Positions 36,286 through 45,819 of a stretch of 57,043 bases of DNA are shown here, piece by piece (position 1 is the stretch's first letter; every line of letters begins with the position of its first letter). A model generated the notes under the pieces. It worked only from the letters and a program-made list of their open reading frames with translations. It ran no database searches and was not told the origin of the DNA. The position numbers and the translations under genes are program-made. Origin of the DNA: Propionimicrobium lymphophilum DSM 4903 (lineage in GTDB: Bacteria > Actinomycetota > Actinomycetes > Propionibacteriales > Propionibacteriaceae); the NCBI RefSeq assembly GCF_000423485.1, contig NZ_AUIB01000011.1, forward strand, positions 1 to 57,043. Direction: 5' to 3'.

Positions 36286-36957
36286 ATGCGTATTGATCGT
36301 GTCACCAACCCGGACGAGGCCCGTCAGATCCACCAAGAGCTCATCGATGTGAGCTTTCCGCCGGACGAAAAATCGTCGGCGGACGTCTTCGTGGACGCCG
36401 TTAAATCTGGGAGCACGCTGCTTTACGGAGCCCGTCACGAAGGAAGATGGGCCGGCGAAGTTTCGCTTGAGGTGCAAGACGAGAAAGACCTCGCCCTGAT
36501 CTCTTGGCTATCCACCTCCGAACACGCCCGCGGCCACGGCCTCGGTGGCAAACTTCTGCAGACCGCGATCGACGAAGGCACCAAACTGGGCGCCAAGTGG
36601 CTGATCGGGGAAATCGAGAACCCGGCGACGCCGCCCACGTCCGTCGCCCACGGCGATCCTGCCGCCCGCAGCCTCTTCTACGCCAGGCGAGGCGCCAAGG
36701 CACTGATGCTCGACTACCTACAGCCCCCGATCGAACCGGGCAAAAACGCGATGGACATGTTGCTGATCGTTTTCTCACAGCAGCCACTGCCCGCAGCTTT
36801 ACCCGCCAAGCCGCTGAGCCGCTTCTTGAAGGACTATGTCGGCGGATACGAACCCACCTGGAACCGCCTGGAGGCGGGGCTTCGTGGCGACGAAGTGGAG
36901 CTTGTCGACCTCGACCAGGACGCGTTCGACAAGTCGCGGCTGGCAAGCAGAAAGTAG
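36286..36957 (+). CDS. GNAT-family N-acetyltransferase
   Basis: The 223-aa protein has the GNAT acetyl-CoA loop ARGHGLGGKLLQTAIDEG and a preceding strand LALISWLST. The C-terminal part is longer than in minimal GNATs (a tail after residue 165 with DYVGGYEPTWNRLEAGLRG), perhaps an acceptor-binding extension. The start at ATG 36286 has no clear ribosome binding site. It is three bases upstream of an MFS transporter gene, so the pair may work together. Acceptor unknown. Confidence 0.85.
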   Translation: MRIDRVTNPDEARQIHQELIDVSFPPDEKSSADVFVDAVKSGSTLLYGARHEGRWAGEVSLEVQDEKDLALISWLSTSEHARGHGLGGKLLQTAIDEGTKLGAKWLIGEIENPATPPTSVAHGDPAARSLFYARRGAKALMLDYLQPPIEPGKNAMDMLLIVFSQQPLPAALPAKPLSRFLKDYVGGYEPTWNRLEAGLRGDEVELVDLDQDAFDKSRLASRK

Positions 36958-36960
36958 TTC

Positions 36961-38295
36961 ATGGATTTCCTTCGCCGACTGCAGCATCTGATGCGCAGGC
37001 CGCTGTTTCGTCGAATCGTAATACTTCGTCTATTCAGCCAGGGCGGCGATTCGATGATCCAGGTGGGCATGGCCAGCTACGTGCTGTTCAACCCGCAGTC
37101 GCAAGCCTCTGGGCCAGCAATAGCCGCTGTTTTAGCCATCACGATGCTGCCGTTCAGCGTCGTCGGGCCATTCTTGTCCGAGCTGCTAGATAGATTCAGC
37201 AGACAGCGGATAACGATCGTCTGCGACGTCTCGCGAATCGTGCTCTGCGTCGCGATGGCGGTTGCGGTGGCCTCCGGCGCAACGGCGGGAGTCGGCCAGA
37301 TATTGCTGATGGTGCTGCTGCTATTCGCGCTCAGCATCAACCGACTGCAGCTAGCCGGGCTATCCGCTGGGCTGCCGTTCACGATCGAAAAAGACGAATA
37401 CGTCGAGGCGGTCAGCCTGATGCCCATGCTTGGCCCGATCGCTGCGGTGGCCGGCGGCGGCGCGGCTGCGATCGCCCGCATCACGGTCGGTAACGCCTGG
37501 GGAGCCAACCAGGCCGACGGCTTCCTCTTCTGCCTGGCCGCCGTCTGCTTCGCGGGAGCAGTCTGGCTTGCGCTAGGAATCGGCCGAAAAGAACTGGGTC
37601 CCACCCAAGCAAAGCTCGGACCGGGCGCGCGGAGTGTGCTAAGCGGGCTCGTCGACGCGGGAAAAAATCTTTGGCAGACCCGCCCCGCGTTTTGGGCGAT
37701 CGCCACGGTTTTCTTCGCCAGGATGTGCTGGGGCGCGCTGATCGTAACGGTCGTGCTGCTTTACCGCCATCATTTCCACGATTCGACCCAAGAGGCGGCC
37801 GCGATGGTGGACATGGCCGCCTGGTTCGGGCTCGCGGGCTTCGGTTTCGCACTATGCGGCGTGCTCGTCACCCCAGCCAGCAGAAGCTTCGGAATCCGCA
37901 AGACGGTGATCGGGCTGCTGCTTGCCTCCGCGCTGACGCTCGTGCTGCCCGCCGCTTGGCTCTCGCCAATCTCGTTGTTGTTCAGCGGCTTGCTCATCGG
38001 GCTGCTAGCGCAGAGCATCAAGGCGTGCGGAGACACCATCGTCCAGGCTCACACCACCGACCGCTATCGCGGGCGGGTCATGGTTATCTACGACATCTTC
38101 AACAACCTGGGCATCGTGGTCGGCGCATTGATAGCCGGATTCACGCTGCCCGCCGACGGGGCATCGACTGCGGCATACTGGGCGATGATCTGTTGGTTCC
38201 TGGTCGTTGCGGCGATCTTCACCGTTGTCTCCGCTAAATCGCCCGAGACGTATGACCGAGGCACAACTCGCAGCCAATCTTCTAGATCGCTCTAG
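36961..38295 (+). CDS. MFS transporter
   Basis: The 444-aa polytopic protein has about 12 membrane segments and is of the EntS/drug-exporter type. Its first cytoplasmic loop is FLSELLDRFSRQRITIVCD, matching the MFS loop motif. It follows the GNAT gene with a three-base gap. The last 14 bases overlap the convergent LysM/BTAD gene. The substrate is unknown; efflux is likelier than uptake for this subgroup. Confidence 0.85.
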   Translation: MDFLRRLQHLMRRPLFRRIVILRLFSQGGDSMIQVGMASYVLFNPQSQASGPAIAAVLAITMLPFSVVGPFLSELLDRFSRQRITIVCDVSRIVLCVAMAVAVASGATAGVGQILLMVLLLFALSINRLQLAGLSAGLPFTIEKDEYVEAVSLMPMLGPIAAVAGGGAAAIARITVGNAWGANQADGFLFCLAAVCFAGAVWLALGIGRKELGPTQAKLGPGARSVLSGLVDAGKNLWQTRPAFWAIATVFFARMCWGALIVTVVLLYRHHFHDSTQEAAAMVDMAAWFGLAGFGFALCGVLVTPASRSFGIRKTVIGLLLASALTLVLPAAWLSPISLLFSGLLIGLLAQSIKACGDTIVQAHTTDRYRGRVMVIYDIFNNLGIVVGALIAGFTLPADGASTAAYWAMICWFLVVAAIFTVVSAKSPETYDRGTTRSQSSRSL

Positions 38296-40849
38296 CCCTA
38301 GCCTGCCCCTCGACGGTCTGCTGCAGCAGCTCAACCGTCTCGTCCAGCAGATCGACGCCCAACTGACGCGCGTGCCGAGTGATGTGCAGGACTAACCTGT
38401 CGGCCTCGACGTCGTTGCCGGCCAGATGCTCGGTCTTTAGCCGCAGCCCAAGCAAAAGCTCGTCTTCGGGGACGGCCAACAGACCCTTGGCAGCTGCCCA
38501 GCGGGCCGTTTCGATGTCGCCGTGTTCCAGAGCTAAACGCCCGAGACGAAGCCCCGTGTCGCGGATCATGCTGGCCATCGCCACTCGCAGGGGTTCCGCC
38601 CAACTCCACTGGCCTGGGGCCGCGTCCGCAAGCGGTGCTCCACGAACCAGCTCCAGCGCCCGCCTAAGGACGGTCTCGGAAGCGCGATCCACACCACCCA
38701 CCAGCATCGTCCTGAACTGTTCCCAGTCGGAAGAAACACCCGGGTGCAGACGGATGCGTCCCGAATACGCCTCTGGCAGGTACGGGTTACCTTCCTCGTC
38801 GGAGCCGAGCCAGCTGCGCAGCCTAGACATATTTGAGCGGCGGGTGCCCTCGGCGACCAGCAGCGACCTGGTCATCTGAGCCGCGCTGGCGCCCGGGTGC
38901 TCGAGCAGCCAGGCGCAGTATTCCTGGCACTGTTTGAGCGCCCTCGGGGGTATTTTTCCGCGAGCGGACTCTAGAGTGACAGGGCCGAGCATCAGAAGAA
39001 TCGGGTTGGAATTATTCACTTGTGCCTCCTGATCGCGCTCTGTCTGACCAGCTAGTTCGGTTGTTTCGCGGCCCCACCACTCGGCCTGCTCGTATTCGGT
39101 GCTCGACGACTTCTCGAAGATCTCCGCCAGCCCGCGTCGAGCGGGGGCGCTGACTAGTTCCGGCGAGAAGACCCTGCCACCTGGCATCTTTGCGGTGGCA
39201 TCGGCGACCTGGAACATCGGGTGCTCGTTGCTTGCTTCACAGACCAGCACGCCAAGAGCGCAGCGTCGCAGATCCTCGGCGGCTGGCAGGTTGGACGGCA
39301 TTTGTTCGAACACGTAAAGCCTTGGACGTAAAGAATCGGGCGACGAGGCTTCGCTTCGGCCTGCCAGATCGGCCATCAACATTCGATACGCCACCGCAGC
39401 ATCGGCGGTCTGCAAGCTGGGCTCGTCCATGGTCGATAGCCAATCGAAGCCGGAGCCCGCCGAAACTATGTCCGCGTCTGGCTCTTCGCTTGCTGCGACG
39501 TAGAGCACGATGCCGGTGGCGAACGCATTCGCCCGCTCGGCGTCGCCCGAGATGGAGGTGATTCCAGCGTCAAAGAAGTCGTAGCTGATGGGCTTAGAAT
39601 CGTCGGTCAGCTCGTGCCCGACATGTAGGCCATGCGCGTGGCTGGAAAGGATTCTCGCGGTTTCGTTGCACAGGCCACCGAGCGTCGAAATCGCGGATTC
39701 TAGCTCCCCTGCCGCATGTTCCGGGCGCCTGATTGCCCTGCCTAATGGTCGCTGCACCTGCTGGCGATTGCGACGACGATAGATTGCCGCAGAAAGCGTC
39801 GCTGCCAACGCCAAAGACACACCGGCCGAAGAACCGACAGCTGAGACGACGCTGGCCACGATCGGGCCAACGCCTAACTGGTTGGCAACATCGAGCCTCG
39901 GAGACTCAAGAGAAAGCGACTTTTCCACCCGTGTCGGGCACCGCACGACGTCGGCTAGGGCGACCAGGTCGTCGGGCACCTCTTCAGCCGGAAGCTCCGG
40001 CGTGGCCTCCTCAACAGGCGTGGAATTTTGTTCCGCAGACTCCAGAGCATCGACTTGCTGTGCGTCTGGGATGCTCAGGCGCCAACCAGGCTTGATCAAG
40101 GCTGGATCTTTGATCAGATCGCTGTTTGCTGCCAAGATCTGGGGCCACTTGCCGGGATCTCCGAGCTGCTCACCAGCGATCGACCACAGGCTGTCGCCCT
40201 TCTCTACCTCCACCTCGCTAGACCAGCTCTCCTCGGCATCCTGCACAGAAGCCAGCGATACGGCGTGAGTTTCGTGCGGGATCAGCAGACGAGTTCCCGC
40301 GTCCAAGACCTGAGTCGGAGAGCCCAAAACTGTGTCGTTTAGCTCGGCGATTTCGCGCCAGCGCATGCCGTCACCCAGATGCTCCTCGGCCAGGGTCCAA
40401 AGATCGTCCCCGGCTGAAGTGGTGTAGCTCAACAGCTCGTCGTTTCGCTGCGCTTCTTCTTGCGCATGATTCGTCGCAGAAACATCGGCCTGCTGAACTA
40501 TTGCCGGAGCCTCAGGAACGGAATTGACCGCCGACGCACCCAGTCCCAGCAAGGCGGTGACCAGCAGCGCGCTGGAGGAAGAGAACACCCGAAGGCCGGG
40601 CACGCTCAACCGAACCTGACCGGCGGTTAGTGCCGAGACGAACTCGAAAACCAAACTGAGGCAGGCAGCTGCCCACGCAAGCCAGGCGACGATGGTCAGC
40701 ACGCCGACCGCCAAGTCCGGCACCGAGGCGAAAGTCGGCTGCAGCGAGCCCAGCGCGTCGAGGCGGCCTATCCTAACGAGCATTACCGGGGCCACGAAGA
40801 CAATCGCGATCATCGCCAGTGCGGCCCCGAGGGCCTTCAGCATTCGCAT
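38282..40849 (-). CDS. Membrane protein with LysM repeats and BTAD-like transcriptional activator domain
   Basis: The 855-aa protein has hydrophobic N-terminal helices (about residues 8-25, 45-70, 90-107), two LysM domains (about 141-191, GDDLWTLAEEHLGDG; and 212-261, GDSLWSIAGEQLGDP) and a further membrane helix (about 330-352). A long intracellular part ends in a BTAD-like bundle (about 650-855: SRLRSWLGSDEEGN, RRALELVRGAPLAD). LysM domains bind peptidoglycan; BTAD is found in SARP activators. It is the last gene of the Tad operon and may link wall or pilus status to a cytoplasmic response. Overlap with the TadE-like gene is 13 bases. Confidence 0.85.
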   Translation of the reverse strand: MRMLKALGAALAMIAIVFVAPVMLVRIGRLDALGSLQPTFASVPDLAVGVLTIVAWLAWAAACLSLVFEFVSALTAGQVRLSVPGLRVFSSSSALLVTALLGLGASAVNSVPEAPAIVQQADVSATNHAQEEAQRNDELLSYTTSAGDDLWTLAEEHLGDGMRWREIAELNDTVLGSPTQVLDAGTRLLIPHETHAVSLASVQDAEESWSSEVEVEKGDSLWSIAGEQLGDPGKWPQILAANSDLIKDPALIKPGWRLSIPDAQQVDALESAEQNSTPVEEATPELPAEEVPDDLVALADVVRCPTRVEKSLSLESPRLDVANQLGVGPIVASVVSAVGSSAGVSLALAATLSAAIYRRRNRQQVQRPLGRAIRRPEHAAGELESAISTLGGLCNETARILSSHAHGLHVGHELTDDSKPISYDFFDAGITSISGDAERANAFATGIVLYVAASEEPDADIVSAGSGFDWLSTMDEPSLQTADAAVAYRMLMADLAGRSEASSPDSLRPRLYVFEQMPSNLPAAEDLRRCALGVLVCEASNEHPMFQVADATAKMPGGRVFSPELVSAPARRGLAEIFEKSSSTEYEQAEWWGRETTELAGQTERDQEAQVNNSNPILLMLGPVTLESARGKIPPRALKQCQEYCAWLLEHPGASAAQMTRSLLVAEGTRRSNMSRLRSWLGSDEEGNPYLPEAYSGRIRLHPGVSSDWEQFRTMLVGGVDRASETVLRRALELVRGAPLADAAPGQWSWAEPLRVAMASMIRDTGLRLGRLALEHGDIETARWAAAKGLLAVPEDELLLGLRLKTEHLAGNDVEADRLVLHITRHARQLGVDLLDETVELLQQTVEGQARARAI

Positions 40850-41232
40850 GTGCTACTCCTAAAACTGTCTATCTTTTCCCTTGCGGTCTGGGTCAGCGTC
40901 AGCCGAGGACCACCGACTTGAGTCATGTCGATCTGACAGGAGGCGCTCGCCCGCACAAACCCGTCCGCAGAATCCGTCCACACCTTCAGGTTCCGGCACG
41001 AAGAACCGGACGTCGCCAGGTCCGACTCCACCACCTGACGCACGCGGGGATCCACGCAGCTAGCGCACTGCCCCGAGGCCGCGCGGGCACCGGCCGAGAC
41101 GGCGTCGGCAAGCTGCGCCTTCGCCCAATAGAGCCTGGCCCCAATGATGATCAGACAGACCACAAGGAATATCGCAGGCAAGATCACTGCAGCCTCCACG
41201 CTGGCCATGCCCCTGATATCTTTGCTGTTCAT
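40837..41232 (-). CDS. TadE-like minor pseudopilin (second copy)
   Basis: The 131-aa protein starts MNSKDIRGMASVEAAVILPAIFLVVC: a short basic leader, a Gly/Met junction, Glu at +5 and one hydrophobic helix, as in TadE. The extracellular part has four cysteines. It is separated by one base from the preceding TadE-like gene. It should be processed by a TadV-type peptidase and join the pilus base or fibre. Confidence 0.8.
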   Translation of the reverse strand: MNSKDIRGMASVEAAVILPAIFLVVCLIIIGARLYWAKAQLADAVSAGARAASGQCASCVDPRVRQVVESDLATSGSSCRNLKVWTDSADGFVRASASCQIDMTQVGGPRLTLTQTAREKIDSFRSSTCEC

Positions 41233-41233
41233 C

Positions 41234-41587
41234 TCAAAATTCTTTCGGCCGGAAGGCCTGCGCTTCGACCCTAGAAAGTGGCCCTGGCAGCGGCGAATTC
41301 GTGGTGGCGATGAGCTCGAACCGAACGCTGGAGGGGTTTTCGTCGAACCTAATTTCGACGTCCTTCAGCCCAGCTCGGTCCGCCAACCGTTTGGCGACCT
41401 CGACGCCCTGACGGCAATCGCCATACACGGCAGCCGCGCGCTCGGCGCCGGCCATCGCTGCCTGCTGGGCCGCACTTTTTGCGTGCGCGTGCACCCCAGC
41501 GGCGATGGCAAGCAGGATTACGCCCAAGACCAACGGGGCGAGCACAGCCCAGCTGACCGATTGGCTCATCCCGCGTTCGTCGCCCAT
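41234..41587 (-). CDS. TadE-like/helicase-secretion-neighbourhood pseudopilin
   Basis: The 117-aa protein starts MGDERGMSQSVSWAVLAPLVLGVIL, a prepilin-like leader and a single helix without the usual Glu at +5. The following periplasmic-side part contains AAQQAAMAGAERAAAVYGDC, typical of TadE/secretion-neighbourhood proteins. The gene abuts the Flp-like gene (stop and ATG adjacent). Probably a minor pilin. Confidence 0.72.
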   Translation of the reverse strand: MGDERGMSQSVSWAVLAPLVLGVILLAIAAGVHAHAKSAAQQAAMAGAERAAAVYGDCRQGVEVAKRLADRAGLKDVEIRFDENPSSVRFELIATTNSPLPGPLSRVEAQAFRPKEF

Positions 41588-41791
41588 CTACCCCTCTGCT
41601 CCCAGCGTCGCCAGCTTGCCCTTCACGTAGACGCCGACGATTGCGATCACCGCGGCGGCCAACGCGACTGCACCCGTGAGCAGCACCGCGTTCTCCGTCG
41701 ACTGCGAGAGCCCTCGCTCGTCGCGCCTGACCGGAGCCTTCGCCTGAACGTAGAGCCCGATTGCCTTGTTCCTGAGCCTGATCAATTGCAT
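41588..41791 (-). CDS. Flp-type pilin-like small protein
   Basis: The 67-aa protein has a basic leader ending DERG, then LSQSTENAVLLTGAVALAAAVIAIVGVYVKGKL. Its size, Gly cleavage site and long helix fit a Flp pilin, but the Glu is at +6 and is followed by Asn instead of the usual Glu-Tyr at +5/+6. An AGAAGGA site precedes the ATG. It is most likely the major pilin. Confidence 0.7.
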   Translation of the reverse strand: MQLIRLRNKAIGLYVQAKAPVRRDERGLSQSTENAVLLTGAVALAAAVIAIVGVYVKGKLATLGAEG

Positions 41792-41904
41792 ATTTTCTTT
41801 TCCTTCTGCCGAGCCGCAAGCAGGATCTGCTGCACGCGGGCTATTTATTTTTCCGAATTAAAAATGTGGTTAGAGAGTTATCCACAGGGAACTTTTTTAC
41901 TTCC

Positions 41905-42789
41905 TCACTGCATGGCCATTCGTAAAAGTGGCGGGGTGATGAAGGCAAAGGCGAAAATCAGCACGGGCACGGACATCCAAAGCGTCATCCGCTCGCTGAC
42001 CGCATGCGCCTGTTCCTTCGCGCGGTTTAGGTGCTGAGTTCGCAGTTCCTTGGCGCGCTGGGCCAGGGTGTCGGCGATCGCGGCGCCCTGCTCGTCCAGG
42101 CGCATAATGTCGGCGACGTCCGAAAGCTGCGGCACACCCAGCGTCTCAGAAAGCCTTTCGAGATCCTGCCACGGCGAGCGCTGTTCCAGGCGGGCACGCG
42201 TCAGGCAAGCCTGCACCCGAACCAGCAGCGGAGCGGGCGAGATCTCCGCCGCCGCGGACAGCGCCTGCACCGCGGAACGATTCGCCAAGCGCTCCAAGAA
42301 AACCAGATCGATGTATGTATGGACGACTTCGGCAGCTGTCTGCGTCGTCTGGGTGAACTGCTGACGAAGCTGCAAAGTGGGCAGGAACCAGCCGGCAATC
42401 CCGCCGACCAGACCCGCGAACAGCGAAACGCCCAGCGCGGATGAGAACCCTCCGATCACCCCGACCACCATGGCCGGGAGCAGGAAACCGGCAAGCGCGA
42501 ACACCGTTTTGAGTAGAAAGAAGTCGCCAATCGAACGGCCCTGCAGACCCAGCAGCGCCATATTGGACTGCGAAAGCGGCACCGGCAACCGTCGATATAC
42601 CCACGCACCGAATCTCTCCAGCCGAGAGTTTTCGTCTGCCACTAAAACGGTGGTCGGCTGCGGGGCGGCCTCATTATTCCCCAGCAGTTCTAACGCATCG
42701 GACAACCGCAAGGCAGACGGGTAAAGCATGGCGAAGAAGCTCCACACACCGAGGCCCAGAGCAGCGCCGGCTAACAGTTGGACGATCAT
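41905..42789 (-). CDS. tadC: Tad pilus inner-membrane protein TadC
   Basis: The 294-aa type II secretion F-domain protein has membrane segments at both ends and in the middle. The conserved cytoplasmic part has VVHTYIDLVFLERLANRS and LGVPQLSDVADIMRLDEQGA. The ATG overlaps the tadB stop by four bases. It forms the platform with TadB for the ATPase TadA. A 113-base gap with T-rich sequence separates it from the pilin gene. Confidence 0.9.
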   Translation of the reverse strand: MIVQLLAGAALGLGVWSFFAMLYPSALRLSDALELLGNNEAAPQPTTVLVADENSRLERFGAWVYRRLPVPLSQSNMALLGLQGRSIGDFFLLKTVFALAGFLLPAMVVGVIGGFSSALGVSLFAGLVGGIAGWFLPTLQLRQQFTQTTQTAAEVVHTYIDLVFLERLANRSAVQALSAAAEISPAPLLVRVQACLTRARLEQRSPWQDLERLSETLGVPQLSDVADIMRLDEQGAAIADTLAQRAKELRTQHLNRAKEQAHAVSERMTLWMSVPVLIFAFAFITPPLLRMAMQ

Positions 42790-43607
42790 TGGTTCACCTG
42801 CAAGATTCGCTCGCGCTTTTGCGGCCTGGACATGCGCTGCAGCATCCGCAGCGAAAGCATGTAACAGACGAAGAAACCGATGGCCAGCACCTGCCCGATG
42901 GGAGTGGTGAAAGGCGCAAAATAAGACGGATTAATGACTACCCCGGCACCCAAAACGACGACCGTGATCATCGTCACCTGGCGAACGACGACCCTCGGCT
43001 TGGCCCGTTCCGCGTCGATCTCGCGGAGCGCCGCGAGCCTGTCAGAGACGCTGTCCGCTAGCGCGTCAAGCGTGCGGTGCGCGCCCAGGCCACCACGCTC
43101 AGAACACAGTATGCAGGCGGCGAGCACGGCATCGGCGTCTGTGGAGTCCCACTCGTCGGCGAGAGCCAGCAGCGATTCTCGAACGGACCAACGGCCGCGA
43201 AGCCGCGCGAGCGCTGTTGAAACACCTGACTTCAACATCTTCGGGCACTGAGCATAGGTGGCGCGCATGGCGTCCGGAATGGATTTGCCCGTGGCTACAG
43301 ACGCGGTCAGCAGCCGAACCCAGCGGTCTAACGCAGCTAATAACTGCACCTCGCGATTGGGTTTGGGCCGCAACAGATCGGGCAGAACCAGCCCGACTCC
43401 GGGGCCGACGATCAACGCGGGCAACCACCCGGTGACCAACGCAAACATGGCGCTAAGCGCGAGCACACCCCCTGTCCTAACGCTGATTTTGGGCAGGTTG
43501 AGCGGTTTAGAAACGATCCGACTTTTGCTGGAACGAGCGCCCACCACCACTACGAACGCGCCGAATAAAAACAGGAATGCCCCAAGGCCGGCGACCAGCG
43601 CATTCAC
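42786..43607 (-). CDS. tadB: Tad pilus inner-membrane protein TadB
   Basis: The 273-aa F-domain protein has N- and C-terminal membrane pairs and the core LLAALDRWVRLLTASVATGKSI. The start is GTG at 43607, overlapping the tadA stop (GTGA); the frame is open further upstream but only as a shadow of tadA. Later motifs include LGAHRTLDALADSVSDRLAA and the arginine-rich RAKPRVVVRQ. It is a platform partner of TadC. Confidence 0.88.
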   Translation of the reverse strand: MNALVAGLGAFLFLFGAFVVVVGARSSKSRIVSKPLNLPKISVRTGGVLALSAMFALVTGWLPALIVGPGVGLVLPDLLRPKPNREVQLLAALDRWVRLLTASVATGKSIPDAMRATYAQCPKMLKSGVSTALARLRGRWSVRESLLALADEWDSTDADAVLAACILCSERGGLGAHRTLDALADSVSDRLAALREIDAERAKPRVVVRQVTMITVVVLGAGVVINPSYFAPFTTPIGQVLAIGFFVCYMLSLRMLQRMSRPQKRERILQVNQ

Positions 43608-45043
43608 GCTTGCACCTCGTATCGGGACAGCTCGGCGAGCAGCTCGACCGGCGGATCGAAGAGCGCAGGACGCCCGTCGATGCCCGCCTGGTAGACCAGG
43701 TGCGTCACCGGGCGGCCATTCTCGATTGCGCCCGTCAACGCCCGCACCTCGGCCACGAATCGGCGGCGGGAGCCACCGCGCCAGGTGTCGTCGACGAGGT
43801 TGACGTGCACGAGCAGATGCAGGTTCAGTGCGATCTGCCGAAACGCCTGGTCTAGGCTCAACGCCGCACCGGATGCGACGCGCGTAGCTAGCCGGTCCAT
43901 CGTGGAGGAGGCCGAATGCGAATGCGTCGTGGACAGGCAACCCGTGCCGATCTGCATTGCTTCGAACATGGCGCCGGCCTCGCTGCCACGCACCTCACCG
44001 ATGATCAACCGGCTCAGGTTCTGCCGCAGCGCCTCCGGAACCAGCTCGGCGACGCTGTATTCGCCAAGCCGCCTGCCGTCCACTAGCTCTCCGAGCCCAG
44101 TTTTCGCCTGCATCGCGAGCATGTTCTTTCGTCCAGGCTGCAGATGCGTCAGCAACTCGTAGTCGGTCTCGATGGTGCCGAAGCGCTCGTTCGCGGGGAT
44201 CGCATCGATCAGGGCGCGCAGCAGCGTGGTTTTTCCGGCCCCTTGGTCGCCTGATATGACGATCGATTTGCGCGCGAGCACCGCCAGCCGCAGAAATTTG
44301 GCCAGGCTTGTCGGCATCATGTCGCGGGCGGCCAGCTCGTCGAGCGTGATGCTGGTGAGAATGTGGTGGCGGATCACGATCGACGGGCGGTAGCTGAGCC
44401 CGAACCCGACGGCGTGGATCCTGAACTGATCTGAGGTCTCCTTGCCAACGGCTACGGTCATCATGGGGTGGGCATCGTCGAAGGCGCGCGGCGGATTCGC
44501 GCTGGACCCGAAGAACCTGATGGCCTCCACGAGCTCCTCGTCGTTGTCGGCAACCGGCGGATGGTTGACGCGTCGCCCGTCGCTATACTGCACAACCACG
44601 GAGTCGTAGCCGTGAATCTCGATGTTTTCGGCATCCGGGATCTCGAACAGCGGCTGCATCCTGCCATAACCAAAAATGGCGTTCTCGACGGCATGCGCGT
44701 AGCGCCGCTCCAGCGCCAGCGGCCAAAGCTGCTGACCGCTGGTGCTCAGGTGCTCGGCGTAGGCGCGAACCACTTGACGGATTACGGCGCGGCCCATCAT
44801 CTGACGGTCGTCATCGTCGAGTTGCTCACCGGAGCCCCACGTCTCTAGGCGACGGCTGATCTTTTCCGACGCCTCTTTCCGTAGCTCCACAACCAGCTTC
44901 CAGTCGATACTGGCTCCGGCGTCAACCGTCAGCGTTCGCCGCGGTTGAACACTTGGCTGCGGCGCCGGCTCGACCTGCGACCTATCTAGCGTCGTCAGTG
45001 CAGTGCTCAGGTCTAATGCGGCCGCTCCCCGCTTGGCGTTCAT
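43604..45043 (-). CDS. tadA: Tad pilus assembly ATPase TadA (CpaF)
   Basis: The 479-aa secretion ATPase has Walker A GDQGAGKT (residues 265-272), Walker B LIIGEVRG (E350) and a His box TGCLSTTHSHSASS (367-380). The N-terminal 60 residues are extended and Pro-rich. ATGA overlaps with the tadZ-like gene upstream. It powers pilus assembly at the cytoplasmic membrane. Confidence 0.95.
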   Translation of the reverse strand: MNAKRGAAALDLSTALTTLDRSQVEPAPQPSVQPRRTLTVDAGASIDWKLVVELRKEASEKISRRLETWGSGEQLDDDDRQMMGRAVIRQVVRAYAEHLSTSGQQLWPLALERRYAHAVENAIFGYGRMQPLFEIPDAENIEIHGYDSVVVQYSDGRRVNHPPVADNDEELVEAIRFFGSSANPPRAFDDAHPMMTVAVGKETSDQFRIHAVGFGLSYRPSIVIRHHILTSITLDELAARDMMPTSLAKFLRLAVLARKSIVISGDQGAGKTTLLRALIDAIPANERFGTIETDYELLTHLQPGRKNMLAMQAKTGLGELVDGRRLGEYSVAELVPEALRQNLSRLIIGEVRGSEAGAMFEAMQIGTGCLSTTHSHSASSTMDRLATRVASGAALSLDQAFRQIALNLHLLVHVNLVDDTWRGGSRRRFVAEVRALTGAIENGRPVTHLVYQAGIDGRPALFDPPVELLAELSRYEVQA

Positions 45044-45819
45044 CGGGCCTCCATCTGCTCTGGACGAATCGTCAGCGCGCTAACCTCGAAGAGCTTTTCC
45101 ACCAGAAGTTGAAGCGATCTGCGATAGTTCCGCTGACCCAAAACAGCGGCCTTCGGGGCCTGATCCGACAGCCTCGCCGCGACGCTCGGCGCCCAAACCA
45201 CATCGCCGGCCACGGGAAGATCGAATTGGGCGGAAATCTCACGCCCCGAATACGGTCGCCCGGCGCCGATGAGGATAATGCCGAGCTCCCCTGCGGCTGA
45301 GTCGTACAAAGATTGCAGCGTAGGCAGCCATAGTTTCGCGCAAGCCAACGACGGCAGATTGCTGCGTGTAACTAAGTAACAGGCGTCGGCTGCGGCGAAT
45401 ATCTGCGCGGAAGAATTCGTGACATCTAGGCGTCCCAGGTCGAAAAATATGTCCGCGCCAGAATCGGAGAGCCGCTCCGCCTGGGAAAGTAGCGCGGGCA
45501 GCGCCGAAGAAAACAGCGCAGGCGCCTTCGGATTTCTGAAGCCCGGAACGAAAGAGGCATGCGTCACACCAGGAAGCGGTATTGCGATGGCGGAAAGCAG
45601 ATCGGCGGAAATCTCGCCCGACCGGACTGCCTCGGCGAAATCTCCAAGATCCGTGCTCGGTTCGGTTCGCCCTGCTAGCAGCCCGGCAAGCACGGACTGG
45701 CTGGGGTGCGGATCGGCGTCGATAACCATCACCGGCCTTGGCCAAGACAAAGCCAACCCGAGGGCGGTTGTGGTTACGCCGGGGCTACCACCCGCGCTGC
45801 AGAAGACGTAAACGCTCAT
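45040..45819 (-). CDS. TadZ/CpaE-like septum-site-type ATPase
   Basis: The 259-aa MinD-like protein has a P-loop GSPGVTTTALGLAL (residues 11-24) lacking the usual lysine, and the motif VMVIDADPHPSQSVLAG. TadZ proteins localise the pilus machine to the pole. The missing P-loop lysine suggests weak or no ATP hydrolysis, as reported for some TadZ. It overlaps both neighbours by four bases. Confidence 0.85.
   Translation of the reverse strand: MSVYVFCSAGGSPGVTTTALGLALSWPRPVMVIDADPHPSQSVLAGLLAGRTEPSTDLGDFAEAVRSGEISADLLSAIAIPLPGVTHASFVPGFRNPKAPALFSSALPALLSQAERLSDSGADIFFDLGRLDVTNSSAQIFAAADACYLVTRSNLPSLACAKLWLPTLQSLYDSAAGELGIILIGAGRPYSGREISAQFDLPVAGDVVWAPSVAARLSDQAPKAAVLGQRNYRRSLQLLVEKLFEVSALTIRPEQMEAR

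Noticed and set aside
41878-41886. Perfect DnaA box TTATCCACA inside the Tad operon gap
   Set aside because: It is a single site with no cluster of boxes and no replication genes around it; a chance match or minor titration site is likelier than an origin.
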